Shown in pieces: positions 14,073-23,693 of a stretch of DNA of 25,252 bases (positions within the stretch are counted from its first letter, which is position 1; each line of letters begins with the position of its first letter). The stretch is from a virus. The stretch is from IMG/VR virus record IMGVR_UViG_3300009428_000064, positions 1-25,252 of that record; one strand, 5' to 3'. The notes under the pieces were generated by a model. That model was not told the origin of the DNA. It saw nothing but the letters and a program-made list of their open reading frames with translations, and did no database searches. The position numbers and the translations under genes were made by a program.

Positions 14073-16028
14073 TTAAGACTGTGTTAATGCTTTTCTAAAT
14101 CTATTAAAAATTCTACCAAGTGGACTTTGTTCAGACACCCTACCTCCCTCTTTGAACTTTCCTTGATATAATATGGAACTATTTTTTTTATTTAATTCTT
14201 CTATGAAGGATTTAACTTGATCTAAATCTAAAGGCTTATTTCGCAAACTGCTATTGTAACGATCAAGAGTTTTTAATTTAGATTCTATCTCTTTAGCTAA
14301 ATCATCATAAAGCGATATTTTTTTATCATTGGAAATATCTTGAGATGCTATTGATTCTGTTTTTGTTTTTATAAAATTACCTAACAATAAATTAGCTTCA
14401 TCAACTACATCTTGATCACCTAATATGTCGATCTCATTAATTGCTGCATTTATACTTTTTAATTTTTTAATCTCATCAGACTTGAATTTTTTAGTGATAC
14501 CAGAAGATTTTTCATCCGAAGATTGTTTTATTGTTTCTTCAGCTCTTGTTTTTACTCTTGATCGTTGTTCTTCATTTAACTCATTAAATCTCTTTTGACT
14601 AGAATAATGTAGTCTTCTTACAATGTCAGGGTCTTTTTTAGAAAAATTGGAATCTAAACCTTCCCCGTGCGTTTTTTTATTTTCTTCTCTTTTGTTATAT
14701 TCATCTGCTAATTTATCTATGTCAATTTCTACATTGATATCTTTGTCATTTTCAAATACATTTTTTAAACCTTCAGAATTTAGTTTTAGATCACCTTCTC
14801 TATTTTTTTGAAAAAGGGGAGCGTTTTGCAATTGAATATCATTTAAAGTTTTACCAATTCTAGGATTTGTTTTTTGAACTCTAGCTAAAGCTCCAGGAAT
14901 ATTTTTTTCAGGTATAAATGTTGTGCTTACAAATTCTTCGTCATCAAGAGGGTTTTTTATTGTTTCACTAACTATAAAACCAAGGTTTCCTAAGCCATCA
15001 AAAGCAACCCTATCAATATCTAATTCTTTGTTTTTGTAAGTTTGTTTGAAAGACTTTTTTAAATCTACAGCAAAAGGATAACTTCTTAATTCACCACGTT
15101 CAAGTACTCCCTCATCATTAATTTTAAATGAGCTAGTGTTAACATTTGAAATATAATACGGCTCTTCTGTTTCTCCCTTTGCTGCAGCAACTCTTTGTGC
15201 AGTTATATATCTCTTCTCGCTTTCTGTATTGAGGTCTAGACGATTAACAAGCTCATCAACTAATTTTCCTCTGTATATTTCTAAGAGTCTTGTTCTTTCT
15301 TCGTATTCAGGAGTCCCTTCTTCTGCTTTAGCTAATTCTAACATAGCTGCAGCACCGCCCATTCTTTCCAACATAGTTGGATCATCAAATACAGAAGAAA
15401 GCATTGAAGCAATATCTTCATTATTGTATGTGTTTCCTAAAAGAATATTATCCACAGTTAACTGAAGTTGTTCTAAGGTTTTCCTTTCACCAGTAGTATT
15501 ATAAAATTGGTCTTCTGAAAATGTTTTAATAAAGTTTTCAGCGGCATCACCTGGAACTAAAACAGGGGTTTTATACATTAGATTATCAGCAGCTTTAGGT
15601 ACATTATTAGCAAATTCAGAAATAGAAAAAGCACTTACAGGTGAAGATTGAGCTTCTTGTAGACTCAGTAAAAGCTCTTCTGGATTTTTATACTTAGCAG
15701 GATTTTGTTGTATTAATGCAATGTCAGTACCTAATTGAGTGCTGAAATTTAAAGCATCTGAAGCTAAATTTTTATAGTCATTATAAAGTTGTTTTATTTG
15801 TCTCCTACCTTGAGGTGTAGAATTACCTAAAGTAAATTGACCCTCAATTTGGCTCCATAAATTTTGCATTTCTGGCTTAACTCCCTCTGTAAAAGGTCCA
15901 TTAATCTCAGCGAAATTATCATAGTATGCCATAGCCGCTTCTTCTTCAGCAAGCTTTCTGTTTTGATTTCTTTGAAACCTTTCGCTAAAGTCATCAAACT
16001 CTATTACATATGGATTAGGATCTGCCAT
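14073..16028 (-). CDS. Probable internal virion protein (651 aa)
   Basis: A 651-aa, charged, mostly helical protein lying between two internal-protein candidates. No catalytic motif is seen. The N terminus (residues 1-90) has FDDFSERFQRNQNRKLAEEEAAMAYYDNFAE; the middle alternates strand-like and helical parts; the last 150 residues are Lys/Glu/Asp-rich with probable coiled coils. It ends GKFKEGGRVSEQSPLGRIFN and a basic tail (RFRKALTQS). The GG-containing ending recalls the neighbouring 336-aa protein. I infer a head-located cargo or tail-core protein, on position and composition only. Its stop is 1 nt before the 1884-aa start, so the two are one transcript. Confidence 0.6.
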   Translation of the reverse strand: MADPNPYVIEFDDFSERFQRNQNRKLAEEEAAMAYYDNFAEINGPFTEGVKPEMQNLWSQIEGQFTLGNSTPQGRRQIKQLYNDYKNLASDALNFSTQLGTDIALIQQNPAKYKNPEELLLSLQEAQSSPVSAFSISEFANNVPKAADNLMYKTPVLVPGDAAENFIKTFSEDQFYNTTGERKTLEQLQLTVDNILLGNTYNNEDIASMLSSVFDDPTMLERMGGAAAMLELAKAEEGTPEYEERTRLLEIYRGKLVDELVNRLDLNTESEKRYITAQRVAAAKGETEEPYYISNVNTSSFKINDEGVLERGELRSYPFAVDLKKSFKQTYKNKELDIDRVAFDGLGNLGFIVSETIKNPLDDEEFVSTTFIPEKNIPGALARVQKTNPRIGKTLNDIQLQNAPLFQKNREGDLKLNSEGLKNVFENDKDINVEIDIDKLADEYNKREENKKTHGEGLDSNFSKKDPDIVRRLHYSSQKRFNELNEEQRSRVKTRAEETIKQSSDEKSSGITKKFKSDEIKKLKSINAAINEIDILGDQDVVDEANLLLGNFIKTKTESIASQDISNDKKISLYDDLAKEIESKLKTLDRYNSSLRNKPLDLDQVKSFIEELNKKNSSILYQGKFKEGGRVSEQSPLGRIFNRFRKALTQS

Positions 16029-16031
16029 CTC

Positions 16032-17042
16032 TTATTTAAATTGTGATTTATTAAGCATTTTATTTACAAACTTATGCAGAGGAGTTTTTCCTTTCTTAGA
16101 TAAAGACTTTAACTGTTTTGCCTGATCAGGATTAAAGATATATTCCCCTCCTGTCATCTCTCCAATCTTATCTCCTTCTTGAACTATGTCAATAGGATTT
16201 TTATTATGAGAAAATTTACCAGGGGTTTTCTTTGCTTTCCCTCCTTTGTTAAATCCAGAAAGATTACGTAAAGATGGATCTTTAATATAGTCTTCTATAC
16301 CTTCAGTAGCTAACTTATCATCTAGCTCTTCATTAGTAAAACTAGAAGGTACTCTAGGTTTAACAAAAGAAGAGACATTAGTATCTTGACGTACGTTTTC
16401 TTTTAATTTATTTAGTGATTCTAATTCTCTTTTGGTATCTACCATTACGTTTTTTTCATCAGACGCAATTTTTTTTGCTTTGTTTTGAGATTGTATATCA
16501 GATAAAGAATTAACATCTGAAGTGTCTTTTTTAGGGTTGATTACATCTAGCCCACCACCAACAGCTTTACCTAATCCTTTAAATACATTTTGAAACCCAG
16601 CATCTCTTATACTTTGTGCTCTTCGTCTATCAAAATCAACTCTCCTTGCAGATTCTCCAAAGTCTGCTCTTTCTAAAGCTTTATCTTTAGCTGAAGATGC
16701 AGATCCGTATTTATCTAAATATGCAGCTGTAGCTTGATCTGCGGCAGATTGTAATCCTTGAACTCCACCTATTAGGGCTCTATTACCTCTTCTTGCTAAT
16801 GCTTCTGTTCCTGTTGCCATATTCCTAGTGATAGACTGAAGCCCTTTCATTGTGTCTGTTTGCTGTTGAGCCATTCTTTTTCGTGCAGCCTCTGATCTAA
16901 TCATACCAGCTTGAAGAGAATCGGTTTGAGCTAAATCTCTACCTCCTCTTCTATATTGACCAATTCCTAATGCAGCTTGACCTAGACCTAAACCTAAATC
17001 AACATACCCACCAATATTATATTTTTTTACTTTCTTTTTCAT
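16032..17042 (-). CDS. Probable internal virion protein with tape-like GE motif (336 aa)
   Basis: A 336-aa basic protein. It opens KKKVKKYNIGGYVDLGLGLGQAALGIG (residues 2-28, split Lys-rich then glycine-zipper helix), followed by long Arg/Ala/Gln-rich helices (about 35-165), a Lys/Ser linker, and a C-terminal compact part: FNKGGKAKK (264-272), NPIDIVQEG, IGEMTGGEYIFNP (293-305) and a helix to the end. The IGEMTGGEYIFNP stretch resembles the VGExGPEx-VxP loop near the ends of many tape-measure and internal virion proteins. It sits between the muzzle-like protein and the 651-aa protein. I infer a cargo/ejection protein; the exact class is unknown. Confidence 0.6.
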   Translation of the reverse strand: MKKKVKKYNIGGYVDLGLGLGQAALGIGQYRRGGRDLAQTDSLQAGMIRSEAARKRMAQQQTDTMKGLQSITRNMATGTEALARRGNRALIGGVQGLQSAADQATAAYLDKYGSASSAKDKALERADFGESARRVDFDRRRAQSIRDAGFQNVFKGLGKAVGGGLDVINPKKDTSDVNSLSDIQSQNKAKKIASDEKNVMVDTKRELESLNKLKENVRQDTNVSSFVKPRVPSSFTNEELDDKLATEGIEDYIKDPSLRNLSGFNKGGKAKKTPGKFSHNKNPIDIVQEGDKIGEMTGGEYIFNPDQAKQLKSLSKKGKTPLHKFVNKMLNKSQFK

Positions 17043-17061
17043 ATTACAAAATTAACACTTA

Positions 17062-20000
17062 TTAACTTAGATTATTAGCTAGATTAGACTTAGCAAAAAT
17101 TAAATTCACAGCATACACTTCTAGTGGTGTAGTTAAATTAGAAGTAAGCTTAGTTTTTATATAATAGTCCCTCATAGGATCTCCCTCAATAGGAGAAGAA
17201 GCTATTAAAACTATCTCATCATTTGTTGAAACTTTACCAATCACACTAACATTACAAGTTAATTCTTTTTCGCCACTTACACTTACAGCAGAAAGACCTA
17301 ATGGATTTAATGCGTTTCCGTTTATTTTATACAATGCTGTGCCGCTTATAGACCCACTCTCTCCTAGAGTTCCAAGAGGAAATGACATATTGTTAATGGC
17401 ATTCTTAAATGTGACTTTAGTAACATCTCCCGTACTTGTAGTTGCAACAACACCTAAACCAAATATTTCTGATGTTCCACTTACAGAAGTAATACTAGCT
17501 GTAGATGTTGTAGAGATAGCTCCAGCAGCTAATGTTGAGTCTTGATGTATAGGTGCATAATAGAACCCTTCCTTTTCCTCAAAAACTGAGGAAGCTATAG
17601 TAGATGTTTGAGTTGTATTATTTAAAGTACAAGACCAAGATCCACTATCACCTTCTACACTTATTGCTTCATAAACCTTAACCATAGATGGATCTGCATT
17701 TGCAACAGCTTCAATAATACTAGGTCCCGCTACACCGTAAAATGTATTTCTTGCTGTAGTTGAATTATGCTCATATAGCTTACCTGCTTTAAACGTATAT
17801 AGTTTGTTAGATAAGGAACATATATCTTCAGCTATATAAGAATATCTAGAATTCCACTGAGGTTTTTTTAGATCATATGCTATAGTAAAAGCATTTAATG
17901 TTACAGCACTTTCAGTTAAAGTTAAAGTAGTATCATCATTCACTAAAGTTAGTTGATTTGTACTTTGACTCAAAGTACCTTGTCCAAAAGCGGTAGTTGC
18001 CTGAGTAGTTAAAGTAACTTGAATTTCACTTAATTGAGTAAGTTGATTAGTTGGAGATAGACTTTCTGCAATTCCTAATATTGGGTTACTTGTCTGAGTG
18101 TCCGCAATTAAAAGACCTGATCCTGACTCGTTAAATTTTTCTTGATCTAAATTAAAAGTATGTGGATCGGTGTCCCAATCATAAGTTAAAGCATCATCAT
18201 ATATAACCTCGCTCTCCACAAAACCTACTGGATTGTCGTCAGTTTTTACTTTAGCTGTAGATGTAGCTCCTGTGAGATTATCTTCAATAGTCAATGTAGA
18301 TGTAGTAAGAGCTGGAGAACTTATTATATATTCATAGTTTTCTCTATCGATACCACCAATATATCTTCTGTTTACAGCTGTGGCTAGGATTGAAAACATT
18401 CTGCTTGTAAAAAATGAATTTACCAATTGCTCACTTATAACAGAAAGTCCTGATTGTGGTTGAATACTTAACACCTTACCCGCTCTATTGTCCACAAAGT
18501 AAGCATTACCCCTATATGATGCTATAGATTCAGGATTATTATTACAACCGTAATCTCCAACATAATATCTAATAGGCCCTAATACTTTTTCAGTAGCTGT
18601 AATTAAATCATTAGCAGAACCAGTTTGAATTATATTCCTACTAACAGGAATAACTCCTGCTCTTCTTTCTTGTATAACATACATACTCTCATCATAAGAA
18701 ACCAATCCTCTTATTGATCCGTATTCATATGACATATCTTCATAGTTGACAAGCTGTAGGTTAAAAGATGATAAGCCTAAATATTCACTACCAGTTATAA
18801 ACTGATCAGAATAAGTTATTGATCCATACCTTTTAATTCTTCTAGCGTCTGGTAAGTAAGGAAATATTCTTCCTTTAGAAGTGTAGTCTGATGGGTAAAA
18901 ATCACTTACTCTAAAGTCTTCTATAAAGTCCACCAATGCGTTTTGAGTAGTGGCTAATAGTTGATTTTTCTTTTCATCACCATAATCAGGAGAAGCTCCT
19001 ATAAAATTTGTTCTTAGTCTAAAATAAGAGTCCCCCTCATTCAAAGTCATAACAGCAGTTCCAGATGCATTATCTACCGTTACAGCTTTTACTTCTGCAG
19101 CACTCCAGGTTGAAACTGAAACTCCGTAAAACTTATAACTATATCCTGTTTCATCGTTATTTTCCATAACGTTACCAACAGCTATAGCCCTATTAGGGGA
19201 AGCGTCTTCTACAATTCTATCTCCTTTATATATTTTTTGAGTAGAGAATGCAACAACACTGTTTGTTACTGCATCGTAACTTATTATTTTAATATCTGCC
19301 GTTGTTGATGGTCTTTGTGTCCCTAAAACTCCGTTTGTAACAGGGAATGAAGTTCCTATTTCATAGTAAACTTCTGCATCTGTCATTAGATTAGGTCTGT
19401 ATATTTCTATCAAACATTTTTTGTTCCAATTAGAATTACCATCAGCTATAGAACTAACATCAAAACCCAATGCTGATTTTATTTCTTCAATTACTATAAA
19501 ATCTCCTGTAGTATTTAATATAGCTTCAGGGCTACTTCTATCTAATAAAGGATTCTTTAAAGGGTCTGCTGTTAATGTAACAAAATTCACAACCCTAAAT
19601 TCTATATTAGATTTTAAATCATCATCATATCTTACTATCCTTAAACGATCTCCCTCTGCAAAACCATAATTGGTTAATGCACCCATTTGATTTACGTAAG
19701 AGTTTTGTTTTCCTTGAAGAGTATTAAATGATAAGTAAATATTTTTAGTAGATGAAAAACCTCCTTGATTACTTTGATCGTTAAATGATAGATAAGCCCC
19801 ACCAATACCGTACTGTATTTTGTTTTGATTAGTTCCTTTACCTATATAAACAGGAGAATATCTTTCAGCGTAATTAGGTGCGCCAATTTGGTTTAATCTA
19901 ATTGTTATATCAGAAAATCCTGTTAAATTATTTTCTAATGTTCTACCTCCTACAGGTTCAATATATACGCTAGGAAACTTTTGAACACCAGAAGCTCTTC

Positions 20001-22155
20001 CTCTATTGTCAAAATAAACTAGTCCTAGTTGATGAGACGATCCTCCTTTAAAAGATTTAGTTCCATTAAGTTTTGTCTTGTCTATTATAAAAGACCCCCC
20101 TTGTTGGACAGTTGCCCCAACTCTGTTTACTTGACCATTCGTTTTATCTGAGTTTCCGTCTGATGTTCGTTTAATAATAGTACCTCTTCCGTTGTCTATA
20201 TTAGTGTATTGAAACGGAGTCATTTCCTCTCCTTTTGAGTTAACGCCTTCAATAAAATCAAAAACAGAATTTTGATTAGAAGGATCAATTACAGAAGTTT
20301 GATTTTGACCCGTAGTGTATTTATCTACTTTTAATCTTAATCTTTCAATAGACTTTTTAAATACAGAAATATTTGTTCTTTCATTAGGTTCAAAACCACT
20401 ATTGGTTAAAGAGGCGTATCCATAACCACTAAATGCCGCACTATTTACAGAAAATGAGTTATTACTTCCAGTTGAAACTTGTACATTACTAAATCCTGAA
20501 GATCCACCTTGTGGTGTTGCTTGAATAGGATAGTCTTTTTGGATTGCGTTAACAATAATGTTGTGAACTTCTTGACGATTAACTGTTCCTTGTGGAAGTA
20601 AAATTTGTTTTCTTACTTGAATTCCACTAGTATTTATTTTAACACCTCCACTTTTAATTATCACAATAGAACAAGATTCTTCTTGTGTATCAGCTGTATC
20701 TTTTTGCGTTATATAATTTAACGTTGGAGGAGATATAATCACCCCATCTACGTTAGGACCTACAGTTTTATTTTGAAAATCAAATTTAAGACCAGCACTT
20801 GCGCCAGCTACATCATTAACCTCATCGTTATTTCCTCCTACTGTTGAAGTAGTTAATATATTAAATGTTAAAGCTCTAAAAGCATTAAAAATAGGCGCAA
20901 TAATGTTTGGAACTAACTCATTAGCTAAAACAACATCTCCATCATTGCAAGAGAAATCAAGAAAAATTTCAAAATCTCTATCTAAAGGAAATGTCAAACC
21001 AGTAAGACTTAGATCTATATCTATTAAAGAATCATCACTAGCGTTTTGAGTAACTGGTATATTAAAAACACTAGGCTTTTCATTGTAATTTGCTAACACA
21101 GTTGGTTCTATTGTGTCATTAGGAAAACCTTCTGTATACCCCCCATAAAAAAGTCTACCACTTGCAATAGCTTGACTATCAGCAACTTGAGGAACGTTGT
21201 CATATACTTTGTCAGCTTGTTGAGCAGGTAAAGGAATATATCCCTGATCATCACTAAAATTAATAGTGCTTGTTGTACCATTTACATTATTAGAAATGTC
21301 AGCTATAACTTCAAAAGCTTTAGTTCCTCCTCTACGTGCTACAATTTTAATTTTTTTTACGTCAGCAACACTATGATTTACTGTAATATTTATTTGATTA
21401 AAAAAGTTTCTTTGTTCATTGTTTATAAAGCCATCTTTTAATTGAGATGCTGTAGTGGACATTTGAGTATAAGGGCTCAAAGCAGATTCTTCACCGTCTA
21501 TATATTCATATAAGTAAGCAAACTGAAAATTCTCTTCAAATATATTATTTATAGGAAGGTTAGGATTATTGTCAAATAACATTACAGGTGGCTCCAAAGG
21601 TGGCTGTTTAGCTGTAGTTATATAAAGCAATTTCTGCTCATCAGTTCCACTTAAAAAGAAATTACCTGGATAACCTCCAGCACCTGTATAAGAAGCTTCA
21701 GACAGTGTAACGTTTATTTTTTTAGGAGCAGAATCCGAACTATTGAAGTATATAAGTATATCCTCATTGGTATTTGTAAGTAAAGAGGCTTGTACGTGGT
21801 CAGTTAAACTAAACTGTAATACAGAATCTTGATACACGATGTACAGCTTTTTACCGTTTTGATCATATCTAAAAATAGTATGATTAGCGTTACTGTTGTA
21901 TACAAAATAATACAGCTGTCCTTTTGTCTCGTCTCCAATAGATCCAATTGTAACATTAGTACCTGTTGGCATCGTGCCGTTTTCTATAGTTCCAGAAATA
22001 TCTTGATTGCCATAAGCGTTTTTAATAAGTAAAGCATCACCATCGTCATCAACAGACACACGAAGGTTCTGAGCGTCACTCATCTGAACGCTAGTTATAA
22101 TCCTTTCGTCATCATCTGTATTTATATATCGGGGCAATAGCTTATCAATAGCCAT
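17062..22155 (-). CDS. Muzzle/tail-tubular (gp12-like) giant tail protein
   Basis: A 1697-aa beta-rich virion protein. The N terminus (IDKLLPRYINTDDDERIITSVQMSDAQNLRVS, broken by turns) is a typical start for tail-tube/nozzle proteins of Bacteroidota podophages. Repeated features of this group are EEN-FQFAYLYEYIDGEESALSPY near 210-230, GLVYFDNRGRASGVQ (about 700-715), a GNAYFVDNRAGKV blade-like motif and GIDRENYEYIIS (about 1265). These fit the beta-propeller-like muzzle of crAss-like phages, related to P22 gp10/T7 gp12. It would form the lower short tail and close the DNA channel. The last ~500 residues are Thr/Ser-rich and may be a peripheral module. The gene lies 3 nt after the 247-aa ring protein. 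Homology class is inferred from pattern, not search. Confidence 0.72.
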   Translation of the reverse strand: MAIDKLLPRYINTDDDERIITSVQMSDAQNLRVSVDDDGDALLIKNAYGNQDISGTIENGTMPTGTNVTIGSIGDETKGQLYYFVYNSNANHTIFRYDQNGKKLYIVYQDSVLQFSLTDHVQASLLTNTNEDILIYFNSSDSAPKKINVTLSEASYTGAGGYPGNFFLSGTDEQKLLYITTAKQPPLEPPVMLFDNNPNLPINNIFEENFQFAYLYEYIDGEESALSPYTQMSTTASQLKDGFINNEQRNFFNQINITVNHSVADVKKIKIVARRGGTKAFEVIADISNNVNGTTSTINFSDDQGYIPLPAQQADKVYDNVPQVADSQAIASGRLFYGGYTEGFPNDTIEPTVLANYNEKPSVFNIPVTQNASDDSLIDIDLSLTGLTFPLDRDFEIFLDFSCNDGDVVLANELVPNIIAPIFNAFRALTFNILTTSTVGGNNDEVNDVAGASAGLKFDFQNKTVGPNVDGVIISPPTLNYITQKDTADTQEESCSIVIIKSGGVKINTSGIQVRKQILLPQGTVNRQEVHNIIVNAIQKDYPIQATPQGGSSGFSNVQVSTGSNNSFSVNSAAFSGYGYASLTNSGFEPNERTNISVFKKSIERLRLKVDKYTTGQNQTSVIDPSNQNSVFDFIEGVNSKGEEMTPFQYTNIDNGRGTIIKRTSDGNSDKTNGQVNRVGATVQQGGSFIIDKTKLNGTKSFKGGSSHQLGLVYFDNRGRASGVQKFPSVYIEPVGGRTLENNLTGFSDITIRLNQIGAPNYAERYSPVYIGKGTNQNKIQYGIGGAYLSFNDQSNQGGFSSTKNIYLSFNTLQGKQNSYVNQMGALTNYGFAEGDRLRIVRYDDDLKSNIEFRVVNFVTLTADPLKNPLLDRSSPEAILNTTGDFIVIEEIKSALGFDVSSIADGNSNWNKKCLIEIYRPNLMTDAEVYYEIGTSFPVTNGVLGTQRPSTTADIKIISYDAVTNSVVAFSTQKIYKGDRIVEDASPNRAIAVGNVMENNDETGYSYKFYGVSVSTWSAAEVKAVTVDNASGTAVMTLNEGDSYFRLRTNFIGASPDYGDEKKNQLLATTQNALVDFIEDFRVSDFYPSDYTSKGRIFPYLPDARRIKRYGSITYSDQFITGSEYLGLSSFNLQLVNYEDMSYEYGSIRGLVSYDESMYVIQERRAGVIPVSRNIIQTGSANDLITATEKVLGPIRYYVGDYGCNNNPESIASYRGNAYFVDNRAGKVLSIQPQSGLSVISEQLVNSFFTSRMFSILATAVNRRYIGGIDRENYEYIISSPALTTSTLTIEDNLTGATSTAKVKTDDNPVGFVESEVIYDDALTYDWDTDPHTFNLDQEKFNESGSGLLIADTQTSNPILGIAESLSPTNQLTQLSEIQVTLTTQATTAFGQGTLSQSTNQLTLVNDDTTLTLTESAVTLNAFTIAYDLKKPQWNSRYSYIAEDICSLSNKLYTFKAGKLYEHNSTTARNTFYGVAGPSIIEAVANADPSMVKVYEAISVEGDSGSWSCTLNNTTQTSTIASSVFEEKEGFYYAPIHQDSTLAAGAISTTSTASITSVSGTSEIFGLGVVATTSTGDVTKVTFKNAINNMSFPLGTLGESGSISGTALYKINGNALNPLGLSAVSVSGEKELTCNVSVIGKVSTNDEIVLIASSPIEGDPMRDYYIKTKLTSNLTTPLEVYAVNLIFAKSNLANNLS

Positions 22156-22158
22156 ATA

Positions 22159-22902
22159 TTAAGCTTTAGGAGATAGTTTGAAACTCTTTTGTATAGTAGA
22201 TATAGCATCCATTTTATTGAATGATTTCAATCTTGAATTAGCTAGTCTTCTTTCATTATAATATTCTCTTCTTGCTCTAGCTTTCTCATTAAAAGGAACA
22301 CTAGATCTTCTAGAGATTACCTTGTAATAAACGTAAGCTCTTAATGCTTCCTCAGCATAGACAGGAACACAAGGATTGCTACACTTTGCAGCATCAGAAA
22401 TATATTCCATTACAATCCTAGATGTATCTATATTAACTGAAAGCTCTATTCTATTTTGATCAGTGTTTATTCTATACTGACCACTTAACTGTCCTCCACC
22501 TAATCCATACATCCTACCCATCTGTGACTGATACTCAAAGTTTCTAAACAAGTAAGAATCAAAACCAAGAAGATCGTCAGGGACATTAGATGCTGGCTCA
22601 TTAGGCAGTATATTCATATTAGGGTTTTCACCAAATACATACACTAAACCATCAGTTCCTAGAACACCAATCTTTACCATATCTACATAGTCAGAAGGCA
22701 ATGGAACAGTACCTAATGCAGCGTCATAAGTAAGCATAGTGCTTTTAATATTGTGAGCTATATCAAAATTGAATTCTCTTATTCCTAATAAAGCGTGCTG
22801 TCTTAACTGATAGTCTGCAGAAGTGTAACCGTAGTCATCCTCTGTTTGACTAATCATATAGTTGTTTATTACTTGGTCGACTGTTATATAATTTTGTGCC
22901 AT
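22159..22902 (-). CDS. Ring/adaptor protein (T7 gp11 / crAss ring-like)
   Basis: A 247-aa protein typical of head-tail adaptors under the portal. Early helices hold YTSADYQLRQHALLGIREFNFDI, then a strand with PLPSDYVDMVKIGVLG (the LPxDYV loop is common in tail-tube A/adaptor proteins), a central strand region (NRIELSVNIDTSRIVMEYISD) and a long C-terminal helix pair (PVYAEEALRAYVYYKVISRR; EKARARREYYNERRLANSRLKSFN). Cys-containing KCSNPCVP may form a small site. Its start shares one base with the previous stop (TAATG). It probably makes one of the rings between portal and muzzle. Confidence 0.72.
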   Translation of the reverse strand: MAQNYITVDQVINNYMISQTEDDYGYTSADYQLRQHALLGIREFNFDIAHNIKSTMLTYDAALGTVPLPSDYVDMVKIGVLGTDGLVYVFGENPNMNILPNEPASNVPDDLLGFDSYLFRNFEYQSQMGRMYGLGGGQLSGQYRINTDQNRIELSVNIDTSRIVMEYISDAAKCSNPCVPVYAEEALRAYVYYKVISRRSSVPFNEKARARREYYNERRLANSRLKSFNKMDAISTIQKSFKLSPKA

Positions 22903-23633
22903 TAGCTAATAGATGTTTTTTCGTTCTCAGAAGAAGCGTAACTGAATACATCCTTATCCCTTAAGCTTACTCCTACAAGCTCTGCTATCTCAACAATTAG
23001 ATCAGTGAAGTACATTTCTGGTAATTCGAAGTCAACACTGTTTGCTGCTGAATATAACTCTACTCCCGCTACAGCAGATGTGTATCCAAATGTAGGCTGT
23101 GCTGTTGTCTTTGCTTGAGTAGTAGGGTTAATACCTTGAGGTAACTTATAGTACCTTAATGTAATGCTTTCAATACTTGTGTTCACGTTAGGAAATACTT
23201 CTATTGTGTCAGAGATTAAAGCGACAGGAGCATTGTCAGACGGTGCCATAATATCACTATTAATAATTCTATCAATGTGATCTGTGTTATAAACTATCTG
23301 AACTAGATTAGATTCTGAAACCCCTAGAATAACTTTAGTTACGGTATTGATTGTTACAGCTCTAGCAAAGTCTGCAGGTTTAGCAACAATTCCGTTAGCA
23401 AGTGTGAGTGATATTTTTTTTGTGAATGTAGATAAATCCTCTAGACTTTCTTTAGAACTAGCAGGTCTTTGACCCATCCTTGATGATCTGGTCATTCTAT
23501 CAAACAAGCGATTGTAAACATTCATCTGTGCTACTCCAGCAAACTGATTAAATACAGACGGAGTAATGAAGCCTCGTTGATCTTTATTGACCAAATCTTT
23601 TAATGATTTAAATACCCTTTCTACACTTGCCAT
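22902..23633 (-). CDS. Ring/adaptor protein, head-tail connector
   Basis: A 243-aa protein. The N-terminal pattern (FKSLKDLVNKDQRGFITPSVFNQFAGVAQMNVYNRLFDRM, read in two parts: a helix with D-Q-R-G, then I-T-P-x-x-F-N-x-F-A) is characteristic of ring proteins in crAss-like and related Bacteroidota phages. A strand-rich middle (KPADFARAVTINT; NTDHIDRIINS; IEVFPNVNTSIESITLRYYKLP) and an acidic C-terminal helix (LIVEIAELVGVSLRDKDVF) follow. With the 247-aa protein it probably forms stacked rings of the connector. It is first after a terminator and a promoter-like element, so it may head the tail operon. Confidence 0.72.
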   Translation of the reverse strand: MASVERVFKSLKDLVNKDQRGFITPSVFNQFAGVAQMNVYNRLFDRMTRSSRMGQRPASSKESLEDLSTFTKKISLTLANGIVAKPADFARAVTINTVTKVILGVSESNLVQIVYNTDHIDRIINSDIMAPSDNAPVALISDTIEVFPNVNTSIESITLRYYKLPQGINPTTQAKTTAQPTFGYTSAVAGVELYSAANSVDFELPEMYFTDLIVEIAELVGVSLRDKDVFSYASSENEKTSIS

Positions 23634-23650
23634 AGCAATTATCCTTTTAG

Positions 23651-23658
23651 CAAATATA
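23651..23658 (-). promoter_or_regulatory. Candidate -7 element TATATTTG ahead of the tail operon
   Basis: Read on the minus strand this is TATATTTG, an exact match to the Bacteroidota -7 consensus TAnnTTTG, 17 nt upstream of the 243-aa gene start and just downstream of the terminator. No TTG is found at the expected -33 distance, where the sequence falls in the terminator stem. Its placement between a terminator and the next start is what makes it credible. Confidence 0.4.
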
Positions 23659-23660
23659 CG

Positions 23661-23690
23661 GAAAAGAAAGAAGGCCCCAGGGGGCCTTCT
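23661..23690 (-). terminator. Terminator after the capsid-neighbour gene
   Basis: A perfect 10-bp inverted repeat, AGAAGGCCCC and GGGGCCTTCT (23669-23678 and 23681-23690) with a 2-nt centre, probably folding as a 9-bp stem with a 4-nt loop. On the minus strand it runs into TTCTTTTCC, a T-rich tail. It lies downstream of the 264-aa gene and separates it from the tail genes. Confidence 0.75.
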
Positions 23691-23693
23691 CCT

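Noticed and set aside
15448-15456. Perfect DnaA-box consensus TTATCCACA inside the 651-aa gene
   Set aside because: A single copy in a coding region of an AT-rich 25-kb window is not far from chance, and no cluster or AT-rich unwinding region accompanies it. It may be worth including in a whole-genome scan because of the DnaA-IV protein, but it is not an origin on this evidence.
17047-17054. TAATTTTG on the minus strand, matching TAnnTTTG, 5 nt before the 336-aa start
   Set aside because: It would place the transcription start on the initiation codon and has no TTG at the -33 distance; more likely an AT-rich translation initiation region.
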